Assembly (NCBI RefSeq): GCF_026011735.1
Contig: NZ_BRVN01000002.1
Coordinates: 186,001 to 250,000 of the forward strand
Reading direction: 5' to 3'
Source: Dietzia sp. NCCP-2495
GTDB taxonomy: Bacteria > Actinomycetota > Actinomycetes > Mycobacteriales > Mycobacteriaceae
DNA: 64,000 bases
The position numbers were made by a program, and so were the translations under genes. The number at the start of each line of letters is the position of its first letter. Position 1 is the first letter of the stretch. This document shows positions 11,139-19,738 of the stretch, piece after piece. A model generated the notes under the pieces. The model was not told the DNA's origin, did not search any database, and worked only from the letters and a program-made list of their open reading frames with translations.

Positions 11139-11173
11139 ACACCGCACACACGGTGTGATCGCCATGCGGTCAC
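11139..11173 (+). promoter_or_regulatory. two mutually exclusive leader hairpins before rplU
   Basis: Hairpin A pairs 11139-11144 with 11151-11156. Hairpin B pairs 11155-11162 with 11166-11173 (8 bp including one G-U). They share bases 11155-11156, so only one can form completely. They lie just upstream of the rplU ribosome site, which could make them a translation or attenuation switch; this is inferred from pairing only. Confidence 0.4.
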
Positions 11174-11201
11174 ACACCCGAGAAGCAAGGGGAAGCCCTC
11201 C

Positions 11202-11507
11202 ATGTACGCGATCGTCAAGACCGGCGGCAAGCAGTACAAGGTCGCCGAAGGGGACCACGTCAAGGTCGAGAAGATCGAGGGCGAGGCCGGTACCTCCGTG
11301 TCGCTGTCCCCGATCCTCGTCGTCGACGGCGCGTCGGTCACCTCCGACGCTGACGCCCTGGCCAAGGTCACCGTCTCCGCCGAGATCGTCGAGCAGACCA
11401 AGGGTCCCAAGATCCGGATCCACAAGTACAAGAACAAGACCGGCTACCACAAGCGTCAGGGCCACCGTCAGAAGCTGACGGTCGTCAAGATCACCGGTAT
11501 CAAGTAA
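11202..11507 (+). CDS. rplU: 50S ribosomal protein L21
   Basis: 101-residue large-subunit protein that binds 23S rRNA. It begins [14 protein letters not shown] and ends in the basic [17 protein letters not shown] segment, both diagnostic of L21. AAGGGGAAG upstream of the ATG is the ribosome site. It is transcribed with rpmA 68 bases downstream from the TTGACA promoter. Confidence 0.98.
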   Translation: MYAIVKTGGKQYKVAEGDHVKVEKIEGEAGTSVSLSPILVVDGASVTSDADALAKVTVSAEIVEQTKGPKIRIHKYKNKTGYHKRQGHRQKLTVVKITGIK

Positions 11508-11575
11508 TTCCGTCTCGGCCGCCCACAGGCCACCAGCACACGCCCTCGTGGCGTGGCCCCTAAGGAGGGACTGAC

Positions 11576-11839
11576 ATGGCAAGTAAGAAGGGCGCATCCA
11601 GCACCCGTAACGGTCGTGACTCCAACGCGCAGCGCCTCGGCGTCAAGCGCTTTGGTGGTCAGGAAGTCAACGCCGGCGAGATCCTGGTCCGCCAGCGCGG
11701 CACCAAGTTCCACCCGGGCGTCGGCGTCGGTCGCGGCGGCGACGACACCCTGTTCGCCCTCTCCGCCGGTGCGGTGGAGTTCAGCACCAAGCGTGGTCGC
11801 AAGACTGTGAACATCGTGCCTGCCGGCGCCGAGGCCTGA
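11576..11839 (+). CDS. rpmA: 50S ribosomal protein L27
   Basis: 87-residue protein whose N-terminal tail reaches the peptidyl-transferase centre. [15 protein letters not shown] and [13 protein letters not shown] are the family signatures. There is no Firmicute-type cleavable N-terminal extension: the sequence starts directly with MASKKG. CTAAGGAGG precedes the ATG at good spacing. A strong terminator follows. Confidence 0.98.
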   Translation: MASKKGASSTRNGRDSNAQRLGVKRFGGQEVNAGEILVRQRGTKFHPGVGVGRGGDDTLFALSAGAVEFSTKRGRKTVNIVPAGAEA

Positions 11840-11868
11840 GCCCGGTAGCCACCACAGTCACATTCGCC

Positions 11869-11919
11869 CTCGGGGGCCGGGCGGGGTCACATGACCCACG
11901 TCCGGCCCCCGAGAGCATT
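11869..11919 (+). terminator. terminator after rpmA
   Basis: A perfect 12-bp stem (11869-11880 with 11902-11913) encloses a second 6-bp stem (11884-11889 with 11892-11897). CATTT follows. It separates rplU-rpmA from obgE. Confidence 0.85.
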
Positions 11920-11987
11920 TCCGGGCAGAATCGGGAACACGCCCGCTGCCCTGACCCACTGGGTCGTCACCAGGAGGAGCCCACACC

Positions 11988-13448
11988 ATGTCGAGATTCG
12001 TCGACCGCGTAGTTCTCCACCTGGCGGCGGGGGACGGGGGCAACGGCTGTACGTCCGTGCACCGCGAGAAGTTCAAGCCGCTCGGGGGACCGGACGGCGG
12101 GAACGGCGGCCGCGGGGGCGACGTCGTCCTCGTGGTGGACCCCCAGGTCCACACGCTGCTCGACTTCCATTTCCGGCCGCACGCCAAGGCCACCAAGGGA
12201 CAGCCCGGCATGGGCGGCCACCGTGCCGGCGCCAACGGCGAGGACCTAGTGCTGGCGGTTCCACCCGGGACCGTCGTGCTCGACGACCGGGGCGAGGTGC
12301 TCGCCGACCTCACCGGAACGGGGACCCGCTACGTCGCCGCCGAGGGCGGCAAGGGCGGACTCGGCAATGCCTCTCTCGCCTCCCGCGCACGCAAGGCCCC
12401 GGGCTTCGCCCTGCTGGGCGAACCGGGCGACGTCCTGGACGTGACGCTCGAACTCAAGTCGATGGCCGACGTCGGTCTGGTGGGCTTCCCGTCCGCGGGC
12501 AAGTCCTCACTGATCTCCGTGGTCTCGGCTGCCAAGCCCAAGATCGCCGACTACCCGTTCACCACCCTCGCCCCGAACCTCGGCGTGGTGTCGGTGGGAG
12601 GCGACACGTTCACCATCGCCGACGTCCCCGGCCTCATCCCCGGCGCGAGCGAGGGACGCGGACTCGGCCTGGACTTCCTGCGTCACATCGAGCGCACCGC
12701 GGTGCTCGCGCACGTCGTGGACTGCGCCAACCTGGAGGCCGGCCGCGACCCGATCTCGGACGTCGAGGCCCTCGAGGCCGAGCTCGCCGCCTACCAGTCC
12801 GAGTTCTCCGACGCCGGAATGGGCGATCTCGCGGACCGTCCGAGGGTCGTGGTGCTCAACAAGATCGACGTGCCCGACGCCGCGGACATGGCCGAGATGG
12901 TGCGCGGCCACTTCGAGGACAAGGGCTGGCCCGTCTACGCAATCTCCGCAGTGGCACACAAGGGGCTCGAAGAATTGAAGTACGGACTCTTCGAGCTGGT
13001 CAAGGCGCATCGGAAGGCCAACCCGCCCGCGGCTCCCGAGCGCATCGTGTTGCGCCCCAAGGCCGTCGACGCCGACCAGTTCGAGCTGCGCAAGGACCCG
13101 GACGAGCCGGGCGGCTTCATCGTGCTGGGACCCAAGCCCGAGCGGTGGATCCGGCAGACCGACTTCACCAACGACGAGGCCGTGGGATTCCTCGCCGACC
13201 GCCTGGCGCGACTCGGTGTGGAGGAGGCGCTCATCAAGGCCGGCGCCGGGGAGGGCTGCTCGGTCACCATCGGTGACGTGTCGTTCGACTGGGAGCCGCA
13301 GACCCCGGCAGGTGTCGACCTGATGCGCACCGGCCGCGGCACCGACCTCCGGTTCGAGTCCTCCGAGCGGGCCGGTGCCGCCGAGCGCAAGTACCAGAAG
13401 TACGTCCGTCGCGGTCTCATCGACCCCGACTCGGAGACCCTGGAGTGA
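11988..13448 (+). CDS. obgE: GTPase Obg
   Basis: 486-residue GTPase acting in 50S assembly and stress control. The glycine-rich Obg fold occupies about residues 1-158 ([13 protein letters not shown]-like motifs, [12 protein letters not shown]). The G domain has GFPSAGKSS near residue 165, [12 protein letters not shown] (G3 region) and NKID. A C-terminal OCT domain follows (about 345-435), then a basic tail. AGGAGGAG precedes the ATG. The stop overlaps the proB start (GTGA), the conserved obg-proB coupling of actinobacteria. Confidence 0.96.
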   Translation: MSRFVDRVVLHLAAGDGGNGCTSVHREKFKPLGGPDGGNGGRGGDVVLVVDPQVHTLLDFHFRPHAKATKGQPGMGGHRAGANGEDLVLAVPPGTVVLDDRGEVLADLTGTGTRYVAAEGGKGGLGNASLASRARKAPGFALLGEPGDVLDVTLELKSMADVGLVGFPSAGKSSLISVVSAAKPKIADYPFTTLAPNLGVVSVGGDTFTIADVPGLIPGASEGRGLGLDFLRHIERTAVLAHVVDCANLEAGRDPISDVEALEAELAAYQSEFSDAGMGDLADRPRVVVLNKIDVPDAADMAEMVRGHFEDKGWPVYAISAVAHKGLEELKYGLFELVKAHRKANPPAAPERIVLRPKAVDADQFELRKDPDEPGGFIVLGPKPERWIRQTDFTNDEAVGFLADRLARLGVEEALIKAGAGEGCSVTIGDVSFDWEPQTPAGVDLMRTGRGTDLRFESSERAGAAERKYQKYVRRGLIDPDSETLE

Positions 13449-14569
13449 CCGTCGAGGCGGAGCTGCGCCGCCGCATCGGGTCCGCTCGCCGGGTGGTCGT
13501 CAAGATCGGTTCCTCGGCCATCACGAGTTTCCACGGCGGGATCCGACGGGCCGAGCTCGACGCGCTCGCCGACGTCTGCCAGTCCCGCATGGTCGCCGGG
13601 TCGGATGTCTTCGTAGTGTCCTCCGGCGCGATCGGTGCCGGCATGGCGCCGCTGGGGATGACCGCCCGACCCACGACCCTGGCCGCCAAGCAGGCGGCCG
13701 CCAGCGTCGGCCAGCTCGAGCTCGCGCGGGCATGGGGGGACTCGTTCGCCCGCTACGACCGGGTGGTGGGGCAGGTGCTCCTCACCGCCGCTGACATCGG
13801 CCGCCGCGACAGTGCCGCCAACGCCCAGGCCACCCTCGACCGTCTGCGGGCGATGCACGCGGTGCCGGTGATCAACGAGAACGACACGGTGGCGACCAAC
13901 GAGATCCGGTTCGGCGACAACGACCGCCTCGCGGCGCTGGTGGCGCACCTGATCAGTGCGGACGCCCTCATCCTCCTGTCGGACGTGGACGCCCTGTATG
14001 ACTCCGATCCGCGCAAGGGCGGTGCCACCGCCGTGACGATGGTGGGTGGGGACGGTGACCTCGACGGGGTGACCGCCGGACCCGGCGGAGCACTCGGGAC
14101 CGGGGGGATGGCCTCGAAGCTCGCCGCGGCCCGCCTCGCCGCCGACGCAGGGGTGCCGGTCCTCCTCACCGCCGCCGAGCGGGCCGCCGAGGCACTCGCC
14201 GCCGAGCCGGAGGTGGGGACGGTGTTCGCGCCGCGGTCCGGGCGGATGTCGGCCCGCCGGTTCTGGGTGCGCCACGCTGCGGATACCAGCGGCTCCGTGG
14301 TTCTGGACGACGGGGCGGTCCGCGCGATCACGGGCTCGCGGCGCTCGCTGCTGCTGGCCGGCGTGACCGGGGTCGAGGGACTGTTCCACTTCGGCGACGT
14401 GATCGAGATGCACGACCGGTCCGGCCGGACAGTGGGCAAGGGCATCGCGCAGTACGACTCGATCGAGGTCCGGGAACGCCTGGCCGAGCGGGAGGCCCGA
14501 CGGGCCGCCGGGACGGCTGCTGGCCAGGGGCGCCCACTGGTGCACGCCGATGACCTCGTCGCCGTCTAG
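13445..14569 (+). CDS. proB: glutamate 5-kinase
   Basis: First enzyme of proline synthesis, phosphorylating glutamate; 374 residues. The amino-acid kinase domain has [41 protein letters not shown] and [18 protein letters not shown] domain begins near residue 280. GTG 13445 overlaps the obgE stop. Its pathway partner proA is not adjacent but 11.3 kb downstream, beyond an accessory block. A bidirectional terminator follows. Confidence 0.96.
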   Translation: MTVEAELRRRIGSARRVVVKIGSSAITSFHGGIRRAELDALADVCQSRMVAGSDVFVVSSGAIGAGMAPLGMTARPTTLAAKQAAASVGQLELARAWGDSFARYDRVVGQVLLTAADIGRRDSAANAQATLDRLRAMHAVPVINENDTVATNEIRFGDNDRLAALVAHLISADALILLSDVDALYDSDPRKGGATAVTMVGGDGDLDGVTAGPGGALGTGGMASKLAAARLAADAGVPVLLTAAERAAEALAAEPEVGTVFAPRSGRMSARRFWVRHAADTSGSVVLDDGAVRAITGSRRSLLLAGVTGVEGLFHFGDVIEMHDRSGRTVGKGIAQYDSIEVRERLAEREARRAAGTAAGQGRPLVHADDLVAV

Positions 14570-14578
14570 AGGCGCATC

Positions 14579-14610
14579 CGGCCCCGGCCCACCCCAACCT
14601 GCCGGGGCCG
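14579..14610. terminator. bidirectional terminator between proB and carbonic anhydrase
   Basis: Perfect 10-bp GC stem (14579-14588 with 14601-14610) with a 12-base loop between two convergent genes. Confidence 0.75.
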
Positions 14611-14620
14611 TGGCTCAGGC

Positions 14621-15241
14621 TCAGCCCTCGAGCGTGACCGCACCCTCGGTGTGGACAGGCGTGACCGTGCCCTCCTCTAGGTTGTAGAGCGCGCCGACGA
14701 TCGCCGTGCGTCCCTCGGTAATGGCCCGGTCGATCACCGAGGACTTCTCGCGGATCACCGCGGCGGTGTGGCGCACGTTCTCCACGATGATGTCCTCGTA
14801 CTGCGCGTTCGGGTCCCGACGCGCCTCGAACACCGACGGCGAGATGCGCTCCACGACGTCGCGGAGGAATCCGTTCGGGGTGGTGTGGGTGTCGATCGCG
14901 TTGATCGTCGCGCCCACTGCGCCGCACGAGGTGTGGCCCAGGACCATGGTGAGCCGGATGCCCAACACCTCCACGCCGAACTCGAGCGATCCGAGAATCG
15001 ACGGGTCGAGGATGTGGCCGGCGTTGCGGATGACGAACAGGTCGCCGAGGCCCTGGTCAAAGACGACCTCGGCGGGCACGCGCGAGTCGGAACACCCGAA
15101 GACCTGCGCGAACGGCTCCTGCTTGCCGGTCAGTGAGGCTCGACGGGAGGGGTCTTGGTGCTCGTTGCGGCTCTCGCCTGCGACGTAGCGGGCATTGCCC
15201 TCCAGTAGTCGGGTCAATGCGGTCTCAGGAGTTTTGCCCAT
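14621..15241 (-). CDS. beta-class carbonic anhydrase
   Basis: 206-residue zinc enzyme interconverting CO2 and bicarbonate. Zinc ligands C50, H103 and C106 lie in FGCSDSRVPAE and LGHTSCGAVGA, and D52 and R54 form the catalytic dyad. The length is normal for the prokaryotic beta class, and there is no signal peptide, so it should be cytoplasmic. CATAGT ends six bases before the ATG (15248-15253 on the plus strand), suggesting a leaderless transcript. Confidence 0.95.
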   Translation of the reverse strand: MGKTPETALTRLLEGNARYVAGESRNEHQDPSRRASLTGKQEPFAQVFGCSDSRVPAEVVFDQGLGDLFVIRNAGHILDPSILGSLEFGVEVLGIRLTMVLGHTSCGAVGATINAIDTHTTPNGFLRDVVERISPSVFEARRDPNAQYEDIIVENVRHTAAVIREKSSVIDRAITEGRTAIVGALYNLEEGTVTPVHTEGAVTLEG

Positions 15242-15247
15242 GAGTTC

Positions 15248-15253
15248 ACTATG
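15248..15253 (-). promoter_or_regulatory. candidate -10 (CATAGT) for carbonic anhydrase
   Basis: On the minus strand CATAGT is followed by six bases and the ATG at 15241, the leaderless spacing seen repeatedly here. Confidence 0.4.
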
Positions 15254-15306
15254 CTCCCCGGGCGATCGGTGCGCGCGGGCGGGTGTCCGGAATCCCGGCG
15301 TGGGGT

Positions 15307-16187
15307 CTACAGCGCGGCGTCGGTGAGGCGGAGCACGTCCACGCAGTCGCCGTCGATCGCCAGGTCAGCCTCGTCGTGGGCGCGGGTCCTGCCGCGGTTG
15401 ATCACCGCGACCTGCTTGCCGGTGGACACCGCCCTGCGCACGAATCGGTATCCGGACCGTACTGTCAGGGACGACCCGATGACGACGACGACATCGGAGG
15501 CGTCCACCAACTCGTGGGCGGCCGCGACCCGGGCGGCCGGGACGTTCTCCCCGAAGTAGACGATGTCGGGCTTGAGCACGCCGCCACACTCGGGGCAGTC
15601 GACCATCCGGAAGTCGGCGGTGTCGGCGAGGACGGCGTCCGCGTCGGGGGCGACCTCGATCGCGCCGCGCGAGGCCACGCGTTCGGCGAAACCGGGATTG
15701 AGCGCGTCGAGGTCGTCGTGCAGTGCCCACCTGCTGCGTCGATGCCCGCAACCCAGGCAAGTGACCACGCCGTAGGTGCCGTGGAGATCGACGATCCGTC
15801 GACTCCCCGCCTTGAGGTGGAGCATGTCCACGTTCTGGGTGATGACGCCCGACACGAGTCCGCGACGCTCCCAGTCGGCCAGTTGCAGGTGTGCGGCGTT
15901 GGGCGGGCGGCCTCCATGTGGCGCCACCCCAGGTGGTTGCGGGCCCAGTAGTGCTGCCGGAAGCCGGGGTCGCCGACGAACTGTTGGTAGGTCATCGGCG
16001 TGCGAGAAGGGGAGTCCGGTCCGCGGTAGTCGGGGATCCCGGACGGGGTGGAGATGCCGGCGCCGGTGAGGACGACCGCGCGCCTGCCCCGCAGGAGATC
16101 CGCCAGCGCGGCGGCGCGGCCCGGCAGATCATCGTCCGGTGCGGTGCGCTCGGCGGGCGTCCAGGCGGTCTCCCGGATGCGGACCAT
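15307..16187 (-). pseudogene. sirtuin (Sir2/CobB) NAD-dependent deacylase, single frameshift
   Basis: Both halves of a Sir2 protein are present but in different frames. The N-terminal part (from ATG 16187) has LTGAGISTPSGIPDYRG, the NAD-binding signature, and runs to GWRHMEAARP. The C-terminal part, from about 15910, has ITQNVDMLHLKAG, LHGT, the zinc cysteines CLGC and CPEC, and KPDIVYFGE and VIGSSLTV. One extra C in the run at about 15903-15906 would join them into a normal protein of about 293 residues. The start overlaps the upstream metallo-hydrolase stop by one base. Either the gene is recently broken or the base call is wrong; everything else is intact. Confidence 0.85.
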
Positions 16188-17047
16188 CAGTGCGACCCCC
16201 GTGCGGGAGGCTTCGGATCCGACATGCGTCCGCCGGTGCTGGCGGGGCTATCTGACGAGGTTCCGCCGGGGCCCGAGGGATCGTGCGCGCACACCACGTC
16301 GAGGGACCCGGCCCGTCGTGCGGCGAGCGCGGCCAACCCGGAGTGCGTCAACGCGATGGCGTCCGGTTGGAGCGCGAGGGCCCGCTCCTGCACCCCGATC
16401 GACGCGGGGACCCGGATCGTCGGATCGATCTGCCCGCGGTGGTAGAAGGCATCGCCCGCGTGGAGGATGTCGCGGCCGGTGTCGTCGTCATCGAAGTTTC
16501 TTCCGGCGCCGCCCGGCACAAACACGCCAGCGTGACCCACGGTATGGCCCGGGAGGTCGACCATCATCATCCCCGGCGCGACGTGGTCCAGCGGCACCAC
16601 GCGGAACCCCTCCCACCGGTCGGAGGCGAACTCGTACTCGGCATACAACGGACGGTGCGCCACCTGCGGCCGGCGATACCGACGGCGCTCCATGAACCGC
16701 GGGGTGCGCACCGCCCAGGTCAGGCCCTCCGACGTGACGTGCACGGTCGCCTCGGGGAAGTCCGCGAGCCCGCCGACATGGTCCAGATCGAAATGCGTCA
16801 GCACGATGTGCCGGACGTCGCGCGGGTCAAGTCCCAGGGCCTCGACGCGTCGCACTGCGGTCTCGGCCGGGTCCAGAGCCGGCCGGAGCACGTGGCGCAG
16901 CGGACCCAACCGGCCGGCCGGATCCGCGATGTCGGCGAGGCCGATGCCGGTGTCGACCAGCACGAGATGGTCCGGGGCCTCCACGAGCAGAACCCGCGAC
17001 GGGATGCCGCCGGTCATCGTGCCGCAGTTGAGCTGGTGGATCCGCAT
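16187..17047 (-). CDS. MBL-fold metallo-hydrolase (lactonase-like)
   Basis: 286-residue metallo-beta-lactamase-fold protein. H85-F-D87-L-D89-H90 is the dinuclear metal motif; later metal ligands are GHTVGHAG and LHAGDAFYH. The early arrangement LVDTGIG and the spacing resemble N-acyl homoserine lactonases and related lactone hydrolases, but the substrate cannot be told. The start ATG 17047 is chosen because it begins MRIHQLNCGT, the family start; the frame runs much further upstream, antisense to the next gene. Its stop overlaps the sirtuin start (TGATG), so they form an operon. It is divergent from the ATPase gene with only 15 bases between start codons. Confidence 0.85.
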   Translation of the reverse strand: MRIHQLNCGTMTGGIPSRVLLVEAPDHLVLVDTGIGLADIADPAGRLGPLRHVLRPALDPAETAVRRVEALGLDPRDVRHIVLTHFDLDHVGGLADFPEATVHVTSEGLTWAVRTPRFMERRRYRRPQVAHRPLYAEYEFASDRWEGFRVVPLDHVAPGMMMVDLPGHTVGHAGVFVPGGAGRNFDDDDTGRDILHAGDAFYHRGQIDPTIRVPASIGVQERALALQPDAIALTHSGLAALAARRAGSLDVVCAHDPSGPGGTSSDSPASTGGRMSDPKPPARGSH

Positions 17048-17062
17048 GCCGTCGAAGGTACC

Positions 17063-17803
17063 GTGACCAGAGTGCGTCATGATCCCGTCCTGGACCCGCG
17101 ACCTGTCGTCGCCGTCCGTCGCGCGCACCACCACGAGGTCCCGGCGGACCGGTGGCCCTACTCGATCCCCGCCGTGGCGCAGCTGCTCCGGGACGGACTC
17201 GAGTTGGGCGATCTCACCGTGCTCGTCGGGGAGAACGGGACCGGCAAGTCGACCATCATCGAGGCGATCGCGATGGCCTACGGACTCGGCGCCGAGGGCG
17301 GATCGGTAAACGGACGGGACACGACCTGGGTCTCGGGATCGCCCCTGCACGAGTCCCTGCACCTGGTCCGGGGCGCGGCCGCGTCGAGATGGGGATACTT
17401 CCTGCGCGCCGAGACGATGCACGGGATGTTCACCTACCTGCAGTCCAGTGGTCCCGAACGGAATTTCCACGCCCTGAGCCACGGTGAGGCGTTCTGGGAC
17501 ATCCTCGGGACCTCGCGGTTCGACGGCGACGGACTGTTCGTCCTGGACGAGCCCGAGGCGGGACTGTCGTTCGAGGCCCAGCTCAGGCTCGTCGCGCTCC
17601 TGCTCGACCTGGCCCGGCGCCCGGGCACGCAGGTACTGATGGCCACCCACTCGCCGATCCTCGCCTCGGTGCCCGGAGCCGATCTCTACGAGCTCTCCGG
17701 TAGCGGGATGGCACGGGCGCGGTGGGAGGAGCTGACGATGGTCGACCAGCATCGTCGATTCCTCGAGGCGCCCGAGAGATACCTCCGACATCTCATGGAG
17801 TGA
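17063..17803 (+). CDS. ABC-type/AAA ATP-binding protein
   Basis: 246-residue soluble ATPase of the SMC/ABC-like class. GENGTGKS (residues 56-63) is the Walker A loop. HALSHGEAFW is an ABC-signature-like segment, LFVLDEPEAGLS the Walker B, and MATHSP the switch histidine. It has no membrane segments and no permease gene nearby, so it is not a typical transporter component. GTG 17063 has AAGG six bases upstream; a second in-frame GTG lies at 17072. Seventeen bases separate it from the downstream flavoprotein. Specific function unknown. Confidence 0.8.
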   Translation: MTRVRHDPVLDPRPVVAVRRAHHHEVPADRWPYSIPAVAQLLRDGLELGDLTVLVGENGTGKSTIIEAIAMAYGLGAEGGSVNGRDTTWVSGSPLHESLHLVRGAAASRWGYFLRAETMHGMFTYLQSSGPERNFHALSHGEAFWDILGTSRFDGDGLFVLDEPEAGLSFEAQLRLVALLLDLARRPGTQVLMATHSPILASVPGADLYELSGSGMARARWEELTMVDQHRRFLEAPERYLRHLME

Positions 17804-17820
17804 CAGGGCACACTGGACCC

Positions 17821-19641
17821 ATGACCAATTCCGCATCCCGCCCCGGCCGGACCACGGGCGAGGCCAGGCCCGTGCATCCCGTCTACCCCTCGTGGCAGCC
17901 GCCGTCGACCTCGCACGCGGCGAACACGGGTCCGCTTCCCGCACCCGAGCCGGGCTTCGAGCCGGACGTGATCGTGGTGGGGCACGGACTCGCCGGACTG
18001 GTCGCCACGTACGAGGCGACCAAGGCCGGCAAGAAGGTCCTCGTGGTGGACCAGGAGAACGAGAAGAACCTCGGCGGACAGGCCTTCTGGTCGCTGGGCG
18101 GGCTCTTCCTGGTGGACACCCCCGAGCAGCGGCGGATCGGCATCAAGGACTCGCTCGACCTGGCCTGGCGTGACTGGCTCGGCTCGGCCGGCTTCGATCG
18201 TGCCGAGGACGAGTTGCCGCGACAGTGGGCGCGGGCCTACGTCGAGTTCGCGGCAGGGGAGAAGCGGCAATACCTCCACGACCTCGGCCTGCGGATCGTC
18301 CCGACCGTCGGCTGGGCCGAGCGGGGCGGCGGTGACGTGTCCGGCCACGGCAACTCGGTGCCCCGCTTCCACGTGACGTGGGGAACCGGACCCGAGGTCG
18401 TGCGCGTCTTCGAGGAGCCCGTCCTCGACGCCGCCCGCGCGGGGTTGGTGCGCTTCGCCGTGCGCCACCGGGTCGACGAGATCGTGGTGTCCGACGGCCG
18501 CGCCGTGGGTGTCCGGGGCGCCACCCTCGTGCCGTGCGACCTCGACCGCGGTGTGGCCTCGCCCCGCGACGAGACCGGGACATTCGAGTTCCGTGCCAAG
18601 GCAGTGCTCGTGTCGTCCGGCGGCATCGGCGGCAACCCCGACCTGGTCCGGCAGTACTGGCCCACCGACCGGCTGGGCGCGGCACCCGAGCACCTCATCG
18701 TGGGCGTTCCCGAGCACGTCGACGGACGCATGCTGGCGATCTCCGAGTCCGCCGGCGCGAACCTGATCAACCGCGACCGCATGTGGCACTACACCGAGGG
18801 CGTGTCCAACTTCGCGCCCGTCTGGCCCTCACACGCCATCCGTATCATCCCCGGACCGTCGACGCTGTGGCTGGACGGCAACGGCGACCGCATGCCCGTG
18901 CCGTTGTTCCCCGGCTTCCACACCACGGCGTCCGTCGAGGCGATCCGCGCCGCCGGGCACGACCACTCGTGGTTCATCCTCGACTCGGCGATCGCCGGCA
19001 AGGAGTTCATCCTGTCGGGGTCCGAGCAGAACCCGGAGCTGACCGACAAGAGTCTGAAGAAGTTCGCGTCCAAGGCTGGAAGCGGGCTGCCGCCGTCGAT
19101 CACCGACTTCACCGAGCAGGGCGTCGACTGGGTGGTGGCCGACACCCTCGAGGAGCTCGTCGACGGGCTCAACGGGCTGCTCCGTGAGGGTGAGCCGGCG
19201 CTGGAGCTGGAGAAGGTCCGCGAGTTCGTGTTGGCGATGGACGGCCAGATGGACAATTCGTTCGCCAAGGACGCGCAGGTCCAGGCCATCCACAACGCGC
19301 GCCGTGTGCTCACCGACAAGCTCACCCGGTTGGCCAAGCCGCACAAGCTGCTCGCCGATTCCGGTCCGGGCAAGGGTTCCGACGCCGGCTCGGGCGGGCC
19401 GCTCATCGGGGTGAAGGTGCACCTGATGACCCGCAAGACCCTCGGCGGCATCCAGACCACCCTCGACTCCCAGTGCCTCACCCCGGACGGTGAGCCCTTC
19501 CCGGGCCTGTACGCCGCGGGCGAGGTCGCCGGATTCGGCGGCGGTGGTGTCCACGGCTACAACGCTCTCGAGGGCACCTTCCTCGGCGGCTGCATTTTCT
19601 CGGGGATGAAGGCCGGCCGCGCGATGGCACGGGAGGTCTGA
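17821..19641 (+). CDS. FAD-binding dehydrogenase (KstD/fumarate reductase-like)
   Basis: 606-residue flavoprotein. The FAD site VVGHGLAGLVATYEATKAG begins at about residue 45 after a Pro-rich N-terminal tail. SSGGIGGNPDLVRQYWP is the mid-protein segment of this family, and the C-terminal FAD segment is GLYAAGEVAGFGGGGVHGYN. The family is annotated as FAD-dependent dehydrogenase related to 3-ketosteroid dehydrogenases and fumarate reductases; the substrate is unknown. ATG 17821 is preceded by CACACT six bases upstream, the same hexamer as before ydcF. No transmembrane segment or Tat signal is seen. Confidence 0.85.
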   Translation: MTNSASRPGRTTGEARPVHPVYPSWQPPSTSHAANTGPLPAPEPGFEPDVIVVGHGLAGLVATYEATKAGKKVLVVDQENEKNLGGQAFWSLGGLFLVDTPEQRRIGIKDSLDLAWRDWLGSAGFDRAEDELPRQWARAYVEFAAGEKRQYLHDLGLRIVPTVGWAERGGGDVSGHGNSVPRFHVTWGTGPEVVRVFEEPVLDAARAGLVRFAVRHRVDEIVVSDGRAVGVRGATLVPCDLDRGVASPRDETGTFEFRAKAVLVSSGGIGGNPDLVRQYWPTDRLGAAPEHLIVGVPEHVDGRMLAISESAGANLINRDRMWHYTEGVSNFAPVWPSHAIRIIPGPSTLWLDGNGDRMPVPLFPGFHTTASVEAIRAAGHDHSWFILDSAIAGKEFILSGSEQNPELTDKSLKKFASKAGSGLPPSITDFTEQGVDWVVADTLEELVDGLNGLLREGEPALELEKVREFVLAMDGQMDNSFAKDAQVQAIHNARRVLTDKLTRLAKPHKLLADSGPGKGSDAGSGGPLIGVKVHLMTRKTLGGIQTTLDSQCLTPDGEPFPGLYAAGEVAGFGGGGVHGYNALEGTFLGGCIFSGMKAGRAMAREV

Positions 19642-19702
19642 GCTGGCGATGGTCAGGGGAGGGCTGGGGCCGCGGTGGCCCGGGAGGTGTGATCCGGCGG
19701 TG
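19621..19702 (+). repeat. imperfect direct repeat at the 3' end of the flavoprotein gene
   Basis: About 30 bases covering the last codons and stop (from 19621) recur 51 bases later (from 19672) with about six differences, including a second TGA. The rest of the 97-base convergent spacer shows no strong terminator, only a 5-bp stem near 19669-19683. Confidence 0.5.
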
Positions 19703-19738
19703 CTCTGATACGGGTCCATGCCCCCCGAGGGCTGCTCG

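Noticed and set aside
15283-15951. 222-codon plus-strand frame over the sirtuin
   Set aside because: Antisense to recognisable Sir2 motifs; no family match.
16283-17062. N-terminal extension of the ATPase frame to 16283
   Set aside because: It is wholly antisense to the MBL hydrolase and unlike ABC-type ATPases; the GTG at 17063 fits the family start.
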